Shown piece after piece: positions 37,324 through 45,644 of a stretch of DNA of 64,000 nucleotides. A program made the translations under genes and the position numbers. Source of the DNA: Sphingomonas hylomeconis (GTDB taxonomy: Bacteria; Pseudomonadota; Alphaproteobacteria; Sphingomonadales; Sphingomonadaceae); NCBI RefSeq assembly GCF_025370105.1, contig NZ_JANQBK010000010.1, positions 1-64,000 on the forward strand. Direction: 5' to 3'. The number at the start of each line of letters is the position of its first letter. The stretch's first letter is position 1. The notes under the pieces were generated by a model, which had not been told where the DNA came from, did not search any database, and worked only from the letters and a program-made list of their open reading frames with translations.

Positions 37324-37336
37324 TCGCTGCTCCGGC

Positions 37337-37372
37337 GCGGGCCCGGCCGACTTACCCCTTGGCCGGGCCCGC
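37337..37372. terminator. Bidirectional terminator between lectin and lpdA
   Basis: Perfect 12-bp stem GCGGGCCCGGCC (37337-37348) and its complement (37361-37372) around a 12-nt loop, 14 bp after the lectin stop and 8 bp before the convergent lpdA stop. Loop contains CCCCTT; no long T-tract. Confidence 0.7.
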
Positions 37373-37379
37373 TGCCGGG

Positions 37380-38780
37380 TTACATGTGCAGCGTCCGACC
37401 ATAAGCGCCGAGCACGCTTTCGTGCATCATCTCGCTCAGCGTCGGGTGCGGGAAGACGGTTTCGATCAGTTCCTGTTCGGTCGTTTCGAGCGTCTTGCCG
37501 ATCGTATAGCCCTGGATCAGCTCGGTCACTTCGGCGCCGATCATGTGCGCGCCGAGCAATTCGCCGGTCTTGGCATCGAACACCGTCTTCACGAAGCCCT
37601 CGGCTTCGCCCAGCGCGATCGCCTTGCCGTTGCCGATGAACGGGAAAGTGCCGACCTTAAGCTCATAGCCCGCTTCCTTCGCCTTGGCCTCGGTCAGCCC
37701 GACGCTGGCGATCTGCGGATGGCAGTATGTGCAGCCCGGGATGTTCTTCGGGTCCATCGCATGCGGATGACCGCCAGCAATCGCCTCGGCCGCGATCACG
37801 CCCTCGTGGCTGGCCTTGTGCGCGAGCCAGGGCGGCGCGGTGATGTCGCCGATCGCGTAGAGGCCGTCGATGTTGGTCTTGCAGTCCGGCCCGGTCTTGA
37901 GGAAGCCGCGCTCGTCCATGTCGACGCCGAGCTCCTTGAGCCCGATATCGGCGGTGTTGGGCACGATGCCGATGGCGACGATGACGTGGCTGAACTCGGC
38001 GGTCGTCGCCTTGCCGTCCTTGGCGGTGATCGTTGCGGCAACGCCTGTTTCGCTGGCGGCGATCTTCTCGATCTTCGCGCTGGTGAGGATCTGCATTCCC
38101 TGCTTCTTGAGCGCCTTTTCGAGGAAGGCCGAGACATCTTCATCCTCGACCGGCACGATCCGGTCGAGCATCTCCACGACCGTAACATCTGCCCCCATAT
38201 CATTGTAAAAGCTGGCGAATTCGATGCCGATTGCGCCCGATCCGATGACCAGCAGCTTGCTCGGCAGCTCGGCCGGCGTCATCGCATGACGATAGGTCCA
38301 GACGCGCTTGCCGTCGGCCGGAAGGTTCGGCAGGTCGCGGGCGCGCGCGCCGGTGGCGACGATGACGTTCTTGGCGGTCAGCTCGCTCGCCTTGCCGTCC
38401 TTGTCCGTTACCGTCAGCTTGCCCGGCGCGGTGAGCTTGCCCGTGCCCATGTGCACCGCGATCTTGTTCTTCTTCATCAGGTGGGTGACGCCCTGATTGA
38501 GCTGCTTGGCCACGCCGCGCGAGCGCTTCACCACCGCATCGAGATCGGCAGTGATGTTGTCGGCGGTCAGGCCGTAATCCTTGGCATGCTGCATATAATG
38601 CAGGATCTCGGCCGAGCGCAGCAGCGCCTTGGTCGGGATACAGCCCCAGTTGAGGCAGATGCCGCCAAGCAGTTCGCGTTCGACGATAGCGACTTTCAGC
38701 CCGAGCTGGCTGGCGCGGATCGCGGCGACATAGCCGCCGGGGCCGGAGCCCAGCACGATGAGATCATAGGAATCGCTCAC
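37380..38780 (-). CDS. lpdA: Dihydrolipoyl dehydrogenase (E3)
   Basis: FAD disulfide oxidoreductase that re-oxidises dihydrolipoamide in 2-oxoacid dehydrogenase complexes. 466 residues from GTG 38778-38780 (VSDSYDLIVLGSGPGGYVAA): redox disulfide in GGICLNWGCIPTKALL, NAD-binding VIGSGAIGIEFASFY, central FAD motif TNIDGLYAIGDI, and the C-terminal interface His-Glu in HPTLSEMMHE. It is the last gene of the run pdhC - small membrane protein - thioesterase - membrane protein - lpdA, and overlaps its upstream neighbour by 4 bp (GTGA), so it serves the pyruvate dehydrogenase complex. Confidence 0.95.
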   Translation of the reverse strand: MSDSYDLIVLGSGPGGYVAAIRASQLGLKVAIVERELLGGICLNWGCIPTKALLRSAEILHYMQHAKDYGLTADNITADLDAVVKRSRGVAKQLNQGVTHLMKKNKIAVHMGTGKLTAPGKLTVTDKDGKASELTAKNVIVATGARARDLPNLPADGKRVWTYRHAMTPAELPSKLLVIGSGAIGIEFASFYNDMGADVTVVEMLDRIVPVEDEDVSAFLEKALKKQGMQILTSAKIEKIAASETGVAATITAKDGKATTAEFSHVIVAIGIVPNTADIGLKELGVDMDERGFLKTGPDCKTNIDGLYAIGDITAPPWLAHKASHEGVIAAEAIAGGHPHAMDPKNIPGCTYCHPQIASVGLTEAKAKEAGYELKVGTFPFIGNGKAIALGEAEGFVKTVFDAKTGELLGAHMIGAEVTELIQGYTIGKTLETTEQELIETVFPHPTLSEMMHESVLGAYGRTLHM

Positions 38781-39217
38781 GATACGGTCCTGACTTTCTT
38801 GGGGAGGAAGCGGCGGCGATGCACCGCGCAGCAGAGAAAAAGGTTGAGCAGGAAGAACAGCCACAGCAGCGTTCGTTCCCCGAACAGATCGACACCGCCG
38901 ACCACGCGCAGCATCGTGTCGATCCAATCGCTGAGGAAACCGAAGGTGGCGATCGCGATGCCGGCGAACAAGCCGGTGTTGATCGCCCAGGATCGCAGAC
39001 CGATCTTGTTGACGATCTGCGCGCCCAGCGCATTGGGCACGATCGCGAGCAGCCCCAGCGCGCCGCCAAGCAAGGCCGCCGTGGCGAGGCCGCCGACCGC
39101 GGTGCGGGACACACCCGCCCCCGGCAGCGCGCCATTGGCCTGAAACAACAGCAGCAAGGGGCCGCCGACAAGCCCGAGCAGCACGGGAATCGCGATCACG
39201 AAGCCAAGCCGAAACAT
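38777..39217 (-). CDS. Hypothetical membrane protein in pdh-lpd operon
   Basis: 146 residues from ATG 39215-39217 with four hydrophobic helices: LGFVIAIPVLLGLVGGPLLLLF, GLATAALLGGALGLLAIVP, WAINTGLFAGIAIATFGFLS, and LLWLFFLLNLFLCCAV, ending in a basic tail (HRRRFLPKKVRTVS). No known family. It overlaps the thioesterase stop by 1 bp (TGATG) and lpdA by 4 bp, so it is translated as part of the operon. A function in pyruvate dehydrogenase has not been described to my knowledge. Confidence 0.7.
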   Translation of the reverse strand: MFRLGFVIAIPVLLGLVGGPLLLLFQANGALPGAGVSRTAVGGLATAALLGGALGLLAIVPNALGAQIVNKIGLRSWAINTGLFAGIAIATFGFLSDWIDTMLRVVGGVDLFGERTLLWLFFLLNLFLCCAVHRRRFLPKKVRTVS

Positions 39218-39612
39218 CAGCCGTTCACCGCCCGCGGGCGATCGTCCTCGCCCATCGCGACCAGGGTGAAGCTGCCCGCCGCCGCCCGAGAACCGCCCTC
39301 GCCGTGCCGGTCGCGCCGCCATACCTGCACCGCGACGGTCATCGAACTGCGTCCGGTGGCGACGATCTCGGCGTGGAACGACACCTCGTCGCCGACTTCG
39401 ACCGGCGCGGTGAAGCTGAACCCGTCTGCCGCCACGACCGGGCAGCGCGCGCCCGAATGCCGCGATGCGACCGAGCCGGCGGCGAGCGCCATCTGCCCCA
39501 TCAGCCAGCCGACGAAAATCTTGCCGTATGGATTGGCATCCGCCGCCATCGCGGTCGCGCGGATCGCCGGCGCCGTTGCGGGCGGACCTTCAGGCATCGG
39601 ACGCGGCGTCAT
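39217..39612 (-). CDS. Hotdog-fold acyl-CoA thioesterase
   Basis: 131 residues of the YciA/BFIT-like hotdog family. The helix and turn region NPYGKIFVGWLMGQMALAAG is typical (Asn-Pro-xGxIFGGWL-like), and FTAPVEVGDEVSFHAEIVATGRSS forms the beta-sheet core. The conserved catalytic Asp of YciA may correspond to the Asp in AADANPYGK. Hydrolysis of acyl-CoA or acetyl-CoA is predicted. It is embedded between pdhC and lpdA, which suggests a link to CoA or acetyl-CoA balance. Starts inside the end of the preceding small gene by 23 bp. Confidence 0.82.
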   Translation of the reverse strand: MTPRPMPEGPPATAPAIRATAMAADANPYGKIFVGWLMGQMALAAGSVASRHSGARCPVVAADGFSFTAPVEVGDEVSFHAEIVATGRSSMTVAVQVWRRDRHGEGGSRAAAGSFTLVAMGEDDRPRAVNG

Positions 39613-39817
39613 CGGCCTGCGGCACGCGTCCGTGGTCCCGCGCGCGGCGCAATGACCACAGCCCGCTCAGCACCACGACACCCACCACGATCCACGCGAC
39701 GAGCGTGATCGATTCCCGCGCGTTGGGCACCGACCAGGCCGCCAGCCAGGCCAACAACAGCGTCGCCAGTACGCCAACCGCGATGTGCAGCAGCTCGATG
39801 AGCGCCCGCACCGGCAT
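39590..39817 (-). CDS. Small two-helix membrane protein in pdh-lpd operon
   Basis: 75 residues. Two hydrophobic helices (LIELLHIAVGVLATLLLAWLA and ITLVAWIVVGVVVLSGLWSL) are separated by a short polar turn and followed by a charged tail rich in Asp and Arg. The start is 1 bp after the pdhC stop codon; its end overlaps the thioesterase start by 23 bp. No family recognised, but the tight spacing supports it as a real gene. Confidence 0.62.
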   Translation of the reverse strand: MPVRALIELLHIAVGVLATLLLAWLAAWSVPNARESITLVAWIVVGVVVLSGLWSLRRARDHGRVPQADDAASDA

Positions 39818-39818
39818 G

Positions 39819-41132
39819 TCAGGCCAACATGCCGAGCGGATTTTCGACCAGGTTCTTGAACGCCTGCATCAGCTCGGCGCCGTCCGCGCCGTCGATCGCG
39901 CGGTGGTCGAAGCTGCCGGTTGCCGACATCACGGTGGCGATGCCGAGCGCGTCGTCAATGATATAGGGGCGCTTCTCGCCCGCGCCGATCGCCATGATCA
40001 TGCCCTGCGGCGGATTGATCACCGCGTCGAAATTCTTGATTCCGAACATGCCCATGTTGCTGATGCTCGCGGTGCCGCCGGTATATTCCTCCGGCTTCAG
40101 CTTCTGCTCGCGCGCGCGCGCCGCCAGATCCTTCATCTCGGTCGAAATCGCCGACAGCGACTTGGTATCGGCCGAGGTGATCACCGGCGTGATCAACCCG
40201 GAAGGCGCGCTGACCGCGACCGAGATGTCGGCGCGGGCAAAGCTGATCAGCTGATCGGGCGTGAACATCACGTTGCACTTGGGCACCTGGATCAGGCTGA
40301 CCGCCAGCGCCTTGATCAGCAGATCGTTGACCGACAGCTTCACAGCCCGCGCCTCAAGGCTCTTGTTGAGCTCCGCACGCAGCTTGAGCAGCGCGTCGAG
40401 CCGGATATCCACGGTCAGATAGATATGCGGCACGGTCTGCTTGGATTCGGTCAGGCGGCGCGCGATCGTCTTGCGCACGTTGCTGAGCTTGGTCGCCTCG
40501 TGCGGGATGTCCGGGATTGCGGCCGGCTTGGCGGCGGCAGCCGGGGCGGCCGCGGCCTGCGGCGCGGCGGCCGTTTCAGCGCTGGATGCCGCAGGCGCGG
40601 CCGCCGCCTTGGCGTCGGCGAGATCGGCCTTGATGATCCGCCCGTTCGGGCCCGAGCCGGTCAGCGCGGACAGTTCGATCCCCTTCTCGGCGGCAAGGCG
40701 ACGGGCCAGCGGGCTGGCCTTGATCCGCTCGCCGGATGCGGCCGGAGCAGGAGCAGGCGACGCCGGCTTGGCCGGCGCAGGCTCGACCGGCGCTTCTGAC
40801 GTGGTTTTGTCCGTCGGCGCTTCCGCCTTGGGCTCTTCTTTCGGCGCGGCAAGAGCCGCCTTCTCGGTCGGCGCGGCATCGGCGCTCTCGCCATCCTCCA
40901 GCAACGTCGCGATGACCGTGCCGACCTTCACATTGTCGGTGCCCTCGGCGACCAGGATCTTGCCGATCACGCCCTCGTCGACTGCCTCGAACTCCATCGT
41001 CGCCTTGTCGGTCTCGATTTCGGCCATCAGGTCGCCGGATTTGACGGTATCGCCTTCCTTGACCAGCCATTTGGCCAGCGTGCCTTCTTCCATCGTCGGC
41101 GACAGAGCGGGCATCTTGATCTCGATCGGCAT
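39819..41132 (-). CDS. pdhC: Pyruvate dehydrogenase complex dihydrolipoamide acetyltransferase (E2)
   Basis: E2 core subunit transferring acetyl groups to CoA. 437 residues from ATG 41130-41132 ([17 protein letters not shown]): one lipoyl domain with lipoyl-Lys43 in [11 protein letters not shown], an Ala/Pro-rich linker, a peripheral subunit-binding domain ([20 protein letters not shown]), a second linker, and the catalytic domain with [12 protein letters not shown] (His and Asp of the active site). It is the first gene of the run leading to lpdA. The E1 alpha and beta genes are not in the window. Confidence 0.93.
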   Translation of the reverse strand: MPIEIKMPALSPTMEEGTLAKWLVKEGDTVKSGDLMAEIETDKATMEFEAVDEGVIGKILVAEGTDNVKVGTVIATLLEDGESADAAPTEKAALAAPKEEPKAEAPTDKTTSEAPVEPAPAKPASPAPAPAASGERIKASPLARRLAAEKGIELSALTGSGPNGRIIKADLADAKAAAAPAASSAETAAAPQAAAAPAAAAKPAAIPDIPHEATKLSNVRKTIARRLTESKQTVPHIYLTVDIRLDALLKLRAELNKSLEARAVKLSVNDLLIKALAVSLIQVPKCNVMFTPDQLISFARADISVAVSAPSGLITPVITSADTKSLSAISTEMKDLAARAREQKLKPEEYTGGTASISNMGMFGIKNFDAVINPPQGMIMAIGAGEKRPYIIDDALGIATVMSATGSFDHRAIDGADGAELMQAFKNLVENPLGMLA

Positions 41133-41274
41133 GGTAATCCTTAACTCGTTCCTGGGGAGGACGTGATTCCGTGAATGCGCGCGATCCTTCGCCTCCGCCA
41201 CCGCCCGGGTCAAGACCGCCCCTTGCGCCGACAGCCGCATATCGGGCACCTAGGCCGCTCTTAGGGGAGCATGC

Positions 41275-41730
41275 ATGCGGATCTATCTGGTCGTCGTCGA
41301 CGAAACGCCCGAGGCGGGCATTGCGCTGCGCTTCGCCGCGCGCCGCGCGGTGAAGACCGGTGGCGGCGTCGAGATTCTGTCCTTGCTGCCGCCATCGGAA
41401 TTCGGCCCGTGGGGCGGCGTGCAGGCGACGATCGAGGAGGAGGCGCGGCTTCACGCCGAGGCGCTGGTCAGCGGCGCGGCAGGCACGTTGATCGAGGAAT
41501 CCGGCCTGCGCCCGTCGATCACGCTGCGCCAGGGCGACGGGCCCAAGATCCTGCGCGAGATGATCGCCGCCAATCCCGATATCGCCGCATTGGTGCTCGG
41601 CGCCGCGGCGATCGGCCCGCCCGGCCCGCTCGTCACGCATTTCGCCGGCACCGATGCCGGCGCACTGCCCATCCCGGTCATGATCATCCCCGGCTCGCTG
41701 ACCCGCGACGCCATCGACAGGCTCAGCTGA
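41275..41730 (+). CDS. Universal stress protein (UspA family)
   Basis: 151-residue alpha/beta USP domain (start MRIYLVVVDETPEAGIALRF, a beta strand then helix with the conserved early Asp; GDGPKILREMIAANPDIAALV in the middle; a C-terminal glycine-rich nucleotide loop is only partly conserved, reading GAAAIGPPGPLVTHF). The usual ATP-binding G-2x-G-9x-G(S/T) pattern is weak, so ATP binding is doubtful. It overlaps the M28 peptidase gene by 1 bp (TGATG). Confidence 0.82.
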   Translation: MRIYLVVVDETPEAGIALRFAARRAVKTGGGVEILSLLPPSEFGPWGGVQATIEEEARLHAEALVSGAAGTLIEESGLRPSITLRQGDGPKILREMIAANPDIAALVLGAAAIGPPGPLVTHFAGTDAGALPIPVMIIPGSLTRDAIDRLS

Positions 41731-43019
41731 TGAAAACCCTACCGCTTATCGCGCTCGTTCTCGCGACCCCTGCCGCCGCTGCGCAGGACAAGCCCTCCCC
41801 CACCCGCCTCAAGGCCGATGTCGAGAAGCTCGTCTCGTTCGGCACGCGCCACACGTTGTCCTCGCCCGACGATCCCGCGAGAGGCATCGGCGCGGCCCGC
41901 GCCTGGGCCGGCGGCGAGTTCACGCGGATCGCCGATGCCTGCAACGGCTGCATCGTCGTGTCGAACATCGCGCGCACGATGGTCTCGCCGCGCACCCCCG
42001 ATGGCGCCAATATCGTCGACGTGCTCGGCTTCCAGCAGGGCAGCGACCCCAAGCGCGTGGTGATCGTCGGCGCGCATATCGACAGCCGCGTCACCGACGT
42101 GATGGACGCCAAGAGCGATGCGCCGGGCGCGAACGACAATGCCTCCGGATCGGCGCTGGTGCTGGAAGCGGCGCGGCTGCTGTCCAAGCACAAATATCGC
42201 GCGACGATCGTCTACGTCTTGTTCTCGGGCGAGGAACAGGGGCTGCTCGGCGCGCAACTGCTCGCCGAAACCGCACGCGAGAAGGGCTGGACGGTCAGCG
42301 CGATGCTCAACAACGATATCGTCGGCAACAGCCTGGGCCAGGGCGGCGTGCGCGACGCGGCCAAGGTGCGCGTGTTTTCCGAAGGCATCCGCGCCTCGGA
42401 AGATCTGGCGCAACAGATCGCCCGGCGCGGCAATGGCGGCGAGGATGACGGCCCGTCGCGCGCTTTGGCCAAAGCGATCGACGGGATCGCCGGCACGATC
42501 CCGCAGGGCGTGGACGTGTTCGTCGATCGCCGCCCCGATCGCTTCGGCCGCGGCGGCGATCACGAGCCGTTCCTGAAACTCGGCTTTCCTGCCGTGCGCT
42601 TTTCGTCGGCGGTCGAGAATTGGGATGCACAGCATCAGGACCTGCGCAGCGAACGGGGCGTGACCTATGGCGACACGGTCGACCGGATGGATTTCGCCTA
42701 TCTCGCCAAGATTACCGCGATCAACGTCGCGACGATCGCCCGGCTGGCCGCGGCGCCGGCCGCCCCCGACAAGGTGACGATCGCCGGCGACCTGTCCCGC
42801 GACACGACGGTGTCCTGGCCAGCGATCTCCGGCGCGGCGAAATATCGTATTCGCTGGCGGCGCAACGAGGCACAGGACTGGACCGCCAGCCGCGACGCGA
42901 CGGACGTGCGCGCCGTGCTCGCCAACGTGCCGGTCGACGATCACTTCATCGGCGTCTCGGCCATCGCGGCGGACGGCGCGGAAAGCCTCGTCACGTTCGG
43001 CGAACGCGCGCGGCGGTAA
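41730..43019 (+). CDS. Exported M28 family zinc aminopeptidase
   Basis: 429 residues from ATG 41730, with a Sec signal peptide (LPLIALVLATPAAAAQ). M28 zinc ligands are visible: His and Asp in VGAHIDSR, Asp in GANDNASGSALVLE, Glu-Glu in FSGEEQGLLG (general base and ligand), Asp in NNDIVGNSL, and His in GGDHEPFLKL. The C-terminal 90 residues look like a beta-rich FN3-like module (VTIAGDLSRDTTVSWPAIS). Likely a periplasmic or secreted aminopeptidase. Follows the UspA gene, so the two are co-transcribed. Confidence 0.9.
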   Translation: MKTLPLIALVLATPAAAAQDKPSPTRLKADVEKLVSFGTRHTLSSPDDPARGIGAARAWAGGEFTRIADACNGCIVVSNIARTMVSPRTPDGANIVDVLGFQQGSDPKRVVIVGAHIDSRVTDVMDAKSDAPGANDNASGSALVLEAARLLSKHKYRATIVYVLFSGEEQGLLGAQLLAETAREKGWTVSAMLNNDIVGNSLGQGGVRDAAKVRVFSEGIRASEDLAQQIARRGNGGEDDGPSRALAKAIDGIAGTIPQGVDVFVDRRPDRFGRGGDHEPFLKLGFPAVRFSSAVENWDAQHQDLRSERGVTYGDTVDRMDFAYLAKITAINVATIARLAAAPAAPDKVTIAGDLSRDTTVSWPAISGAAKYRIRWRRNEAQDWTASRDATDVRAVLANVPVDDHFIGVSAIAADGAESLVTFGERARR

Positions 43020-43027
43020 CAGCTGTA

Positions 43028-43045
43028 CTCCTGCGCACGCAGGAG
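43028..43045. repeat. REP-like palindrome, copy 1
   Basis: CTCCTGCG-CA-CGCAGGAG, perfect 8-bp stem, in the gap between the M28 peptidase stop and the CPA1 antiporter stop. A second copy with a compensated base-pair change lies at 43082-43099, and sequences just 3' (AGCACATGGC vs AACACGATGGC) are also alike. Confidence 0.75.
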
Positions 43046-43081
43046 CACATGGCCACGAACGGTATCTCCGGTTACCCTGGT

Positions 43082-43099
43082 TTCCTGCGTTCGCAGGAA
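43082..43099. repeat. REP-like palindrome, copy 2
   Basis: TTCCTGCG-TT-CGCAGGAA, perfect 8-bp stem, same orientation and same flanking bases as copy 1 at 43028. The outer C-G pair of copy 1 is a T-A pair here, so hairpin-forming ability is preserved. Confidence 0.75.
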
Positions 43100-43110
43100 C
43101 ACGATGGCGA

Positions 43111-44430
43111 TCACCGGGCGCTTGCCTCCATCCCAGGCTCCACACTGCCGTCGTTCGCCACCTCGTCCGCATCCGGATCGCGCCCGTGCAGCCGATCGAG
43201 CCGTCGCATGACCGGGGTCACGGTCAGGCCGTGCATGAGGATCGACAGCAGCACGACCAGCCCCATCAGCGCCCATAGGCGCTCGGCGTTGGCCGCCTGC
43301 ATATGGTTGAGCCCGTACGCGAGATAATAGAACGAGCCCATGCCGCGAATGCCGAAAAAGGCCAGGGTCAGCTTCTCGCTGCGCTTGGCGGGGGAGCCGA
43401 GAAAGCCGAGCGCGCCGGCCAGCGGTCGCACCACCAACAGCACCAGCACCGCCACCGCCACCTCGATCCAGCCCAGCGGCGCCAGCAGCCCGCTGACCAG
43501 CGCGCCGCCAAACAGCAGCAGCCCGGCCATCATCGCCAGCCGTTCGATCTGTTCGGCGAAATCGTGCATGTCGCGCTGAAAATCATGGCTGCGATGCGAA
43601 TGGCGCAGGGCCAAAGCGGCGACGAACACGCCGAGAAAGCCATAGCATTGCGCGATTTCGCACAGACCGTAAGCGAGGAACGTCGCGGCGATCGCGATCA
43701 CCCCGTCGCCGGTCTGCGCCAGCTTGCTTTCAGCCGGAATATGGAAGGTGACCCAGCCGATCAGCCGCCCGATGCCCCAGCCGATCACCACCGCCGCGGC
43801 GATTTCCCACACGACGCTGTGCAACACCCATTTCGTCGCCCAGGCCTCGCCCGTCGCCGCCGCCGCGGCGAGCGCCAGCGCCAGATGCACGAAGGGAAAG
43901 GCGAGCCCGTCGTTGAGCCCGGCCTCCGAGGTCAGGCCGAAGCGCACCTCGTCCTCCTCCCCGGTCTTGGGCGGGCCGACCTGGACGTCGGCGGCGAGCA
44001 CCGGATCGGTCGGTGCGAGCGCGCTGCCGAGCAGGATCGCCACCGGCCAGGGCAGGCCCAGCGCATAGACGCCGAGCAGCGTGATTGCCCCGATCGTCAG
44101 CACCATGGTTGGCCCGAGCAGCCGCCAGGTCGCGCCCCAACTCCTCCAGCCGAACACGCGATCGATTTTGAGCCCCGCGCCCATCAGCGCGATGATCACG
44201 ACGAATTCGGTGAAATGCTCGACGAACACGGGATGCCGCGTGGGCAGCGGCGCGATCGGCAGGGGCAGGAAACAGAACAAGGCGGCGCCGATCGCGATGC
44301 ACACGATCGGCAGCGACAGCGGCAGCTTCTTGAGCGCCAGCGGCAGCCACGCGACGAGCGCGATGAGCAGCCCCGCGCCGGTCATGGCGAGGATATAGGG
44401 CTCGGGCGGCCAGGTGAAGGTTTCGAACAT
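43111..44430 (-). CDS. Cation:proton antiporter (CPA1/NhaP-like)
   Basis: 439-residue transporter with about 12 helices. The diagnostic regions are ALAPTDPVLAADVQVG and TSEAGLNDGLAFPF (ND motif of electroneutral CPA1 exchangers), with an additional FFGIRGMGSFYYLAY near the C-terminus. No RCK domain is attached, unlike the KefB-type protein at 13 kb. Ion preference (Na+ or K+) is not deducible. It converges with the M28 peptidase over a gap containing two REP-like hairpins. Confidence 0.9.
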   Translation of the reverse strand: MFETFTWPPEPYILAMTGAGLLIALVAWLPLALKKLPLSLPIVCIAIGAALFCFLPLPIAPLPTRHPVFVEHFTEFVVIIALMGAGLKIDRVFGWRSWGATWRLLGPTMVLTIGAITLLGVYALGLPWPVAILLGSALAPTDPVLAADVQVGPPKTGEEDEVRFGLTSEAGLNDGLAFPFVHLALALAAAAATGEAWATKWVLHSVVWEIAAAVVIGWGIGRLIGWVTFHIPAESKLAQTGDGVIAIAATFLAYGLCEIAQCYGFLGVFVAALALRHSHRSHDFQRDMHDFAEQIERLAMMAGLLLFGGALVSGLLAPLGWIEVAVAVLVLLVVRPLAGALGFLGSPAKRSEKLTLAFFGIRGMGSFYYLAYGLNHMQAANAERLWALMGLVVLLSILMHGLTVTPVMRRLDRLHGRDPDADEVANDGSVEPGMEASAR

Positions 44431-44516
44431 GCGCTACGAACCCCTGGGCGCGCAGGACGTTCATTTCCCAACCCTACCTTAAGAGCGCGGCTCGCGATTG
44501 TCCCGGGCGAACGCCG

Positions 44517-45530
44517 TCAGCAGCGGCAGGCGCAGTTGCACTGGCGCACCTTGGTCGGCCGCCACACCTTCTTCTTGGCATGAGTGCGGCGCGGCGCGGT
44601 ATAGGTCACCGTGTCGATATACTCAGTGGTCGTCGTGACATAGGCCGGTGGGCTGGTGACCGTCACCGTGGTGGTCGTCGCCGGGGGATACCAATAGCCG
44701 CCCGCGACATAGCCGCCCCGCTGGCCACCGGCCGTATAGCCGCCGCCCTGCACGACTTCGCTTGGCGCGCCATAGACCACCGGCGGCACCGGATAGCCGG
44801 CGCCATAGCCGTCGCCCGGCGCAACATCGCCGTCATACCCGTAGCCCGCATCGTAGCCGCCATCGTCATAGCCGGCGCCATAGCTGTCGTCATAGCGGTC
44901 CCAATCGAGCCCGCTGACCGAATCCCACACCTGGCCGCGCTGGTCCATCAGCACGGCATCGTCATAATAGCGCGTCCAATTGTAGCCATAAGGCGGCGTG
45001 GCCAGGCCGTAGGACGAATAGTCGCTGATGAAGAAGCTCGGCGCGATCCAGTAGCGCGGCAGTGTCCAGCCGCGCGTCGGGCGGCGATAATTCTTCCACC
45101 CGCCCGGCGCTTGATGCCCGGCATACCAGTGGCCATCGATCTTGTTGCCCCAGCGCGACGGGCGCGGATGGTCCCAGTTGCCGGGCACGGGCCGCGGATT
45201 GTTGTGCCAATTGCCGGGCTGGGTCGGGCGGGGATTGTTGTGCCACCCGCCGGCCGGCGGTGTCGGGCGCGGAGTGTTGTTCCAACCGCCTGCGGGCGGC
45301 GTCGGGCGCGGACCGCTATGCCAACCACCGGCCGGCATGGTCGGGCGCGGACCGTTCCAATTGCCACCTTGTGCCGGGCGCGGCGCATTCCAGCTGCCAC
45401 GCGACTGCACCGAGGACATGCTGCGCGCCGAACTCGTCTGCGTCGCACTGCTGCCGAGTCGCTGCGCGTCGAGCGGGGCAGCCGACACGAGGAGCGCCGC
45501 CGAAAGTGCCGCAAAAGTCAGGGTCCGCAT
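44517..45530 (-). CDS. RcnB-family periplasmic protein with repeats and CxCxCxC tail
   Basis: 337 residues from ATG 45528-45530. After a signal peptide (LTFAALSAALLVSAAPLDAQ), residues about 50-125 contain six or so repeats of a Gly/Trp/Asn/Pro unit (GGWHNNPRPTPPA-like). Residues about 130-230 match RcnB (HWYAGHQAPGGWKNYRRPTRGW, then YYDDAVLMDQRGQVWDSVSG), a fold linked to nickel/cobalt homeostasis. The rest is Gly/Tyr-rich, then Thr/Val-rich, and ends CNCACRC (Cys 331, 333, 335, 337). Likely a metal- or envelope-associated secreted protein; the function is inferred. Confidence 0.78.
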   Translation of the reverse strand: MRTLTFAALSAALLVSAAPLDAQRLGSSATQTSSARSMSSVQSRGSWNAPRPAQGGNWNGPRPTMPAGGWHSGPRPTPPAGGWNNTPRPTPPAGGWHNNPRPTQPGNWHNNPRPVPGNWDHPRPSRWGNKIDGHWYAGHQAPGGWKNYRRPTRGWTLPRYWIAPSFFISDYSSYGLATPPYGYNWTRYYDDAVLMDQRGQVWDSVSGLDWDRYDDSYGAGYDDGGYDAGYGYDGDVAPGDGYGAGYPVPPVVYGAPSEVVQGGGYTAGGQRGGYVAGGYWYPPATTTTVTVTSPPAYVTTTTEYIDTVTYTAPRRTHAKKKVWRPTKVRQCNCACRC

Positions 45531-45599
45531 GGTCAACACTCCTGGTTCTGCGGTAAACGCCCCCGGTCGCCGCAAAAAATCCTTAACGCGGTCCTTACC

Positions 45600-45640
45600 A
45601 TTCGGGACGCTCGTTCGCCAGATCGTGCACTGTCCCGAAT
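45600..45640. promoter_or_regulatory. Inverted repeat between msrC and the RcnB-like gene
   Basis: ATTCGGGAC (45600-45608) and GTCCCGAAT (45632-45640), perfect 9-bp arms 23 nt apart. It lies after the msrC stop and before the RcnB-like start, so it could be an operator for the latter or part of a terminator. Confidence 0.4.
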
Positions 45641-45644
45641 CGGA

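Noticed and set aside
45580..45597. CtrA box candidate TTAACGCGGTCCTTACC before the RcnB-like gene
   Set aside because: The spacing to the second half is 8 rather than 7 and the second half is TTAC, so it does not meet the TTAA-N7-TTAA pattern.
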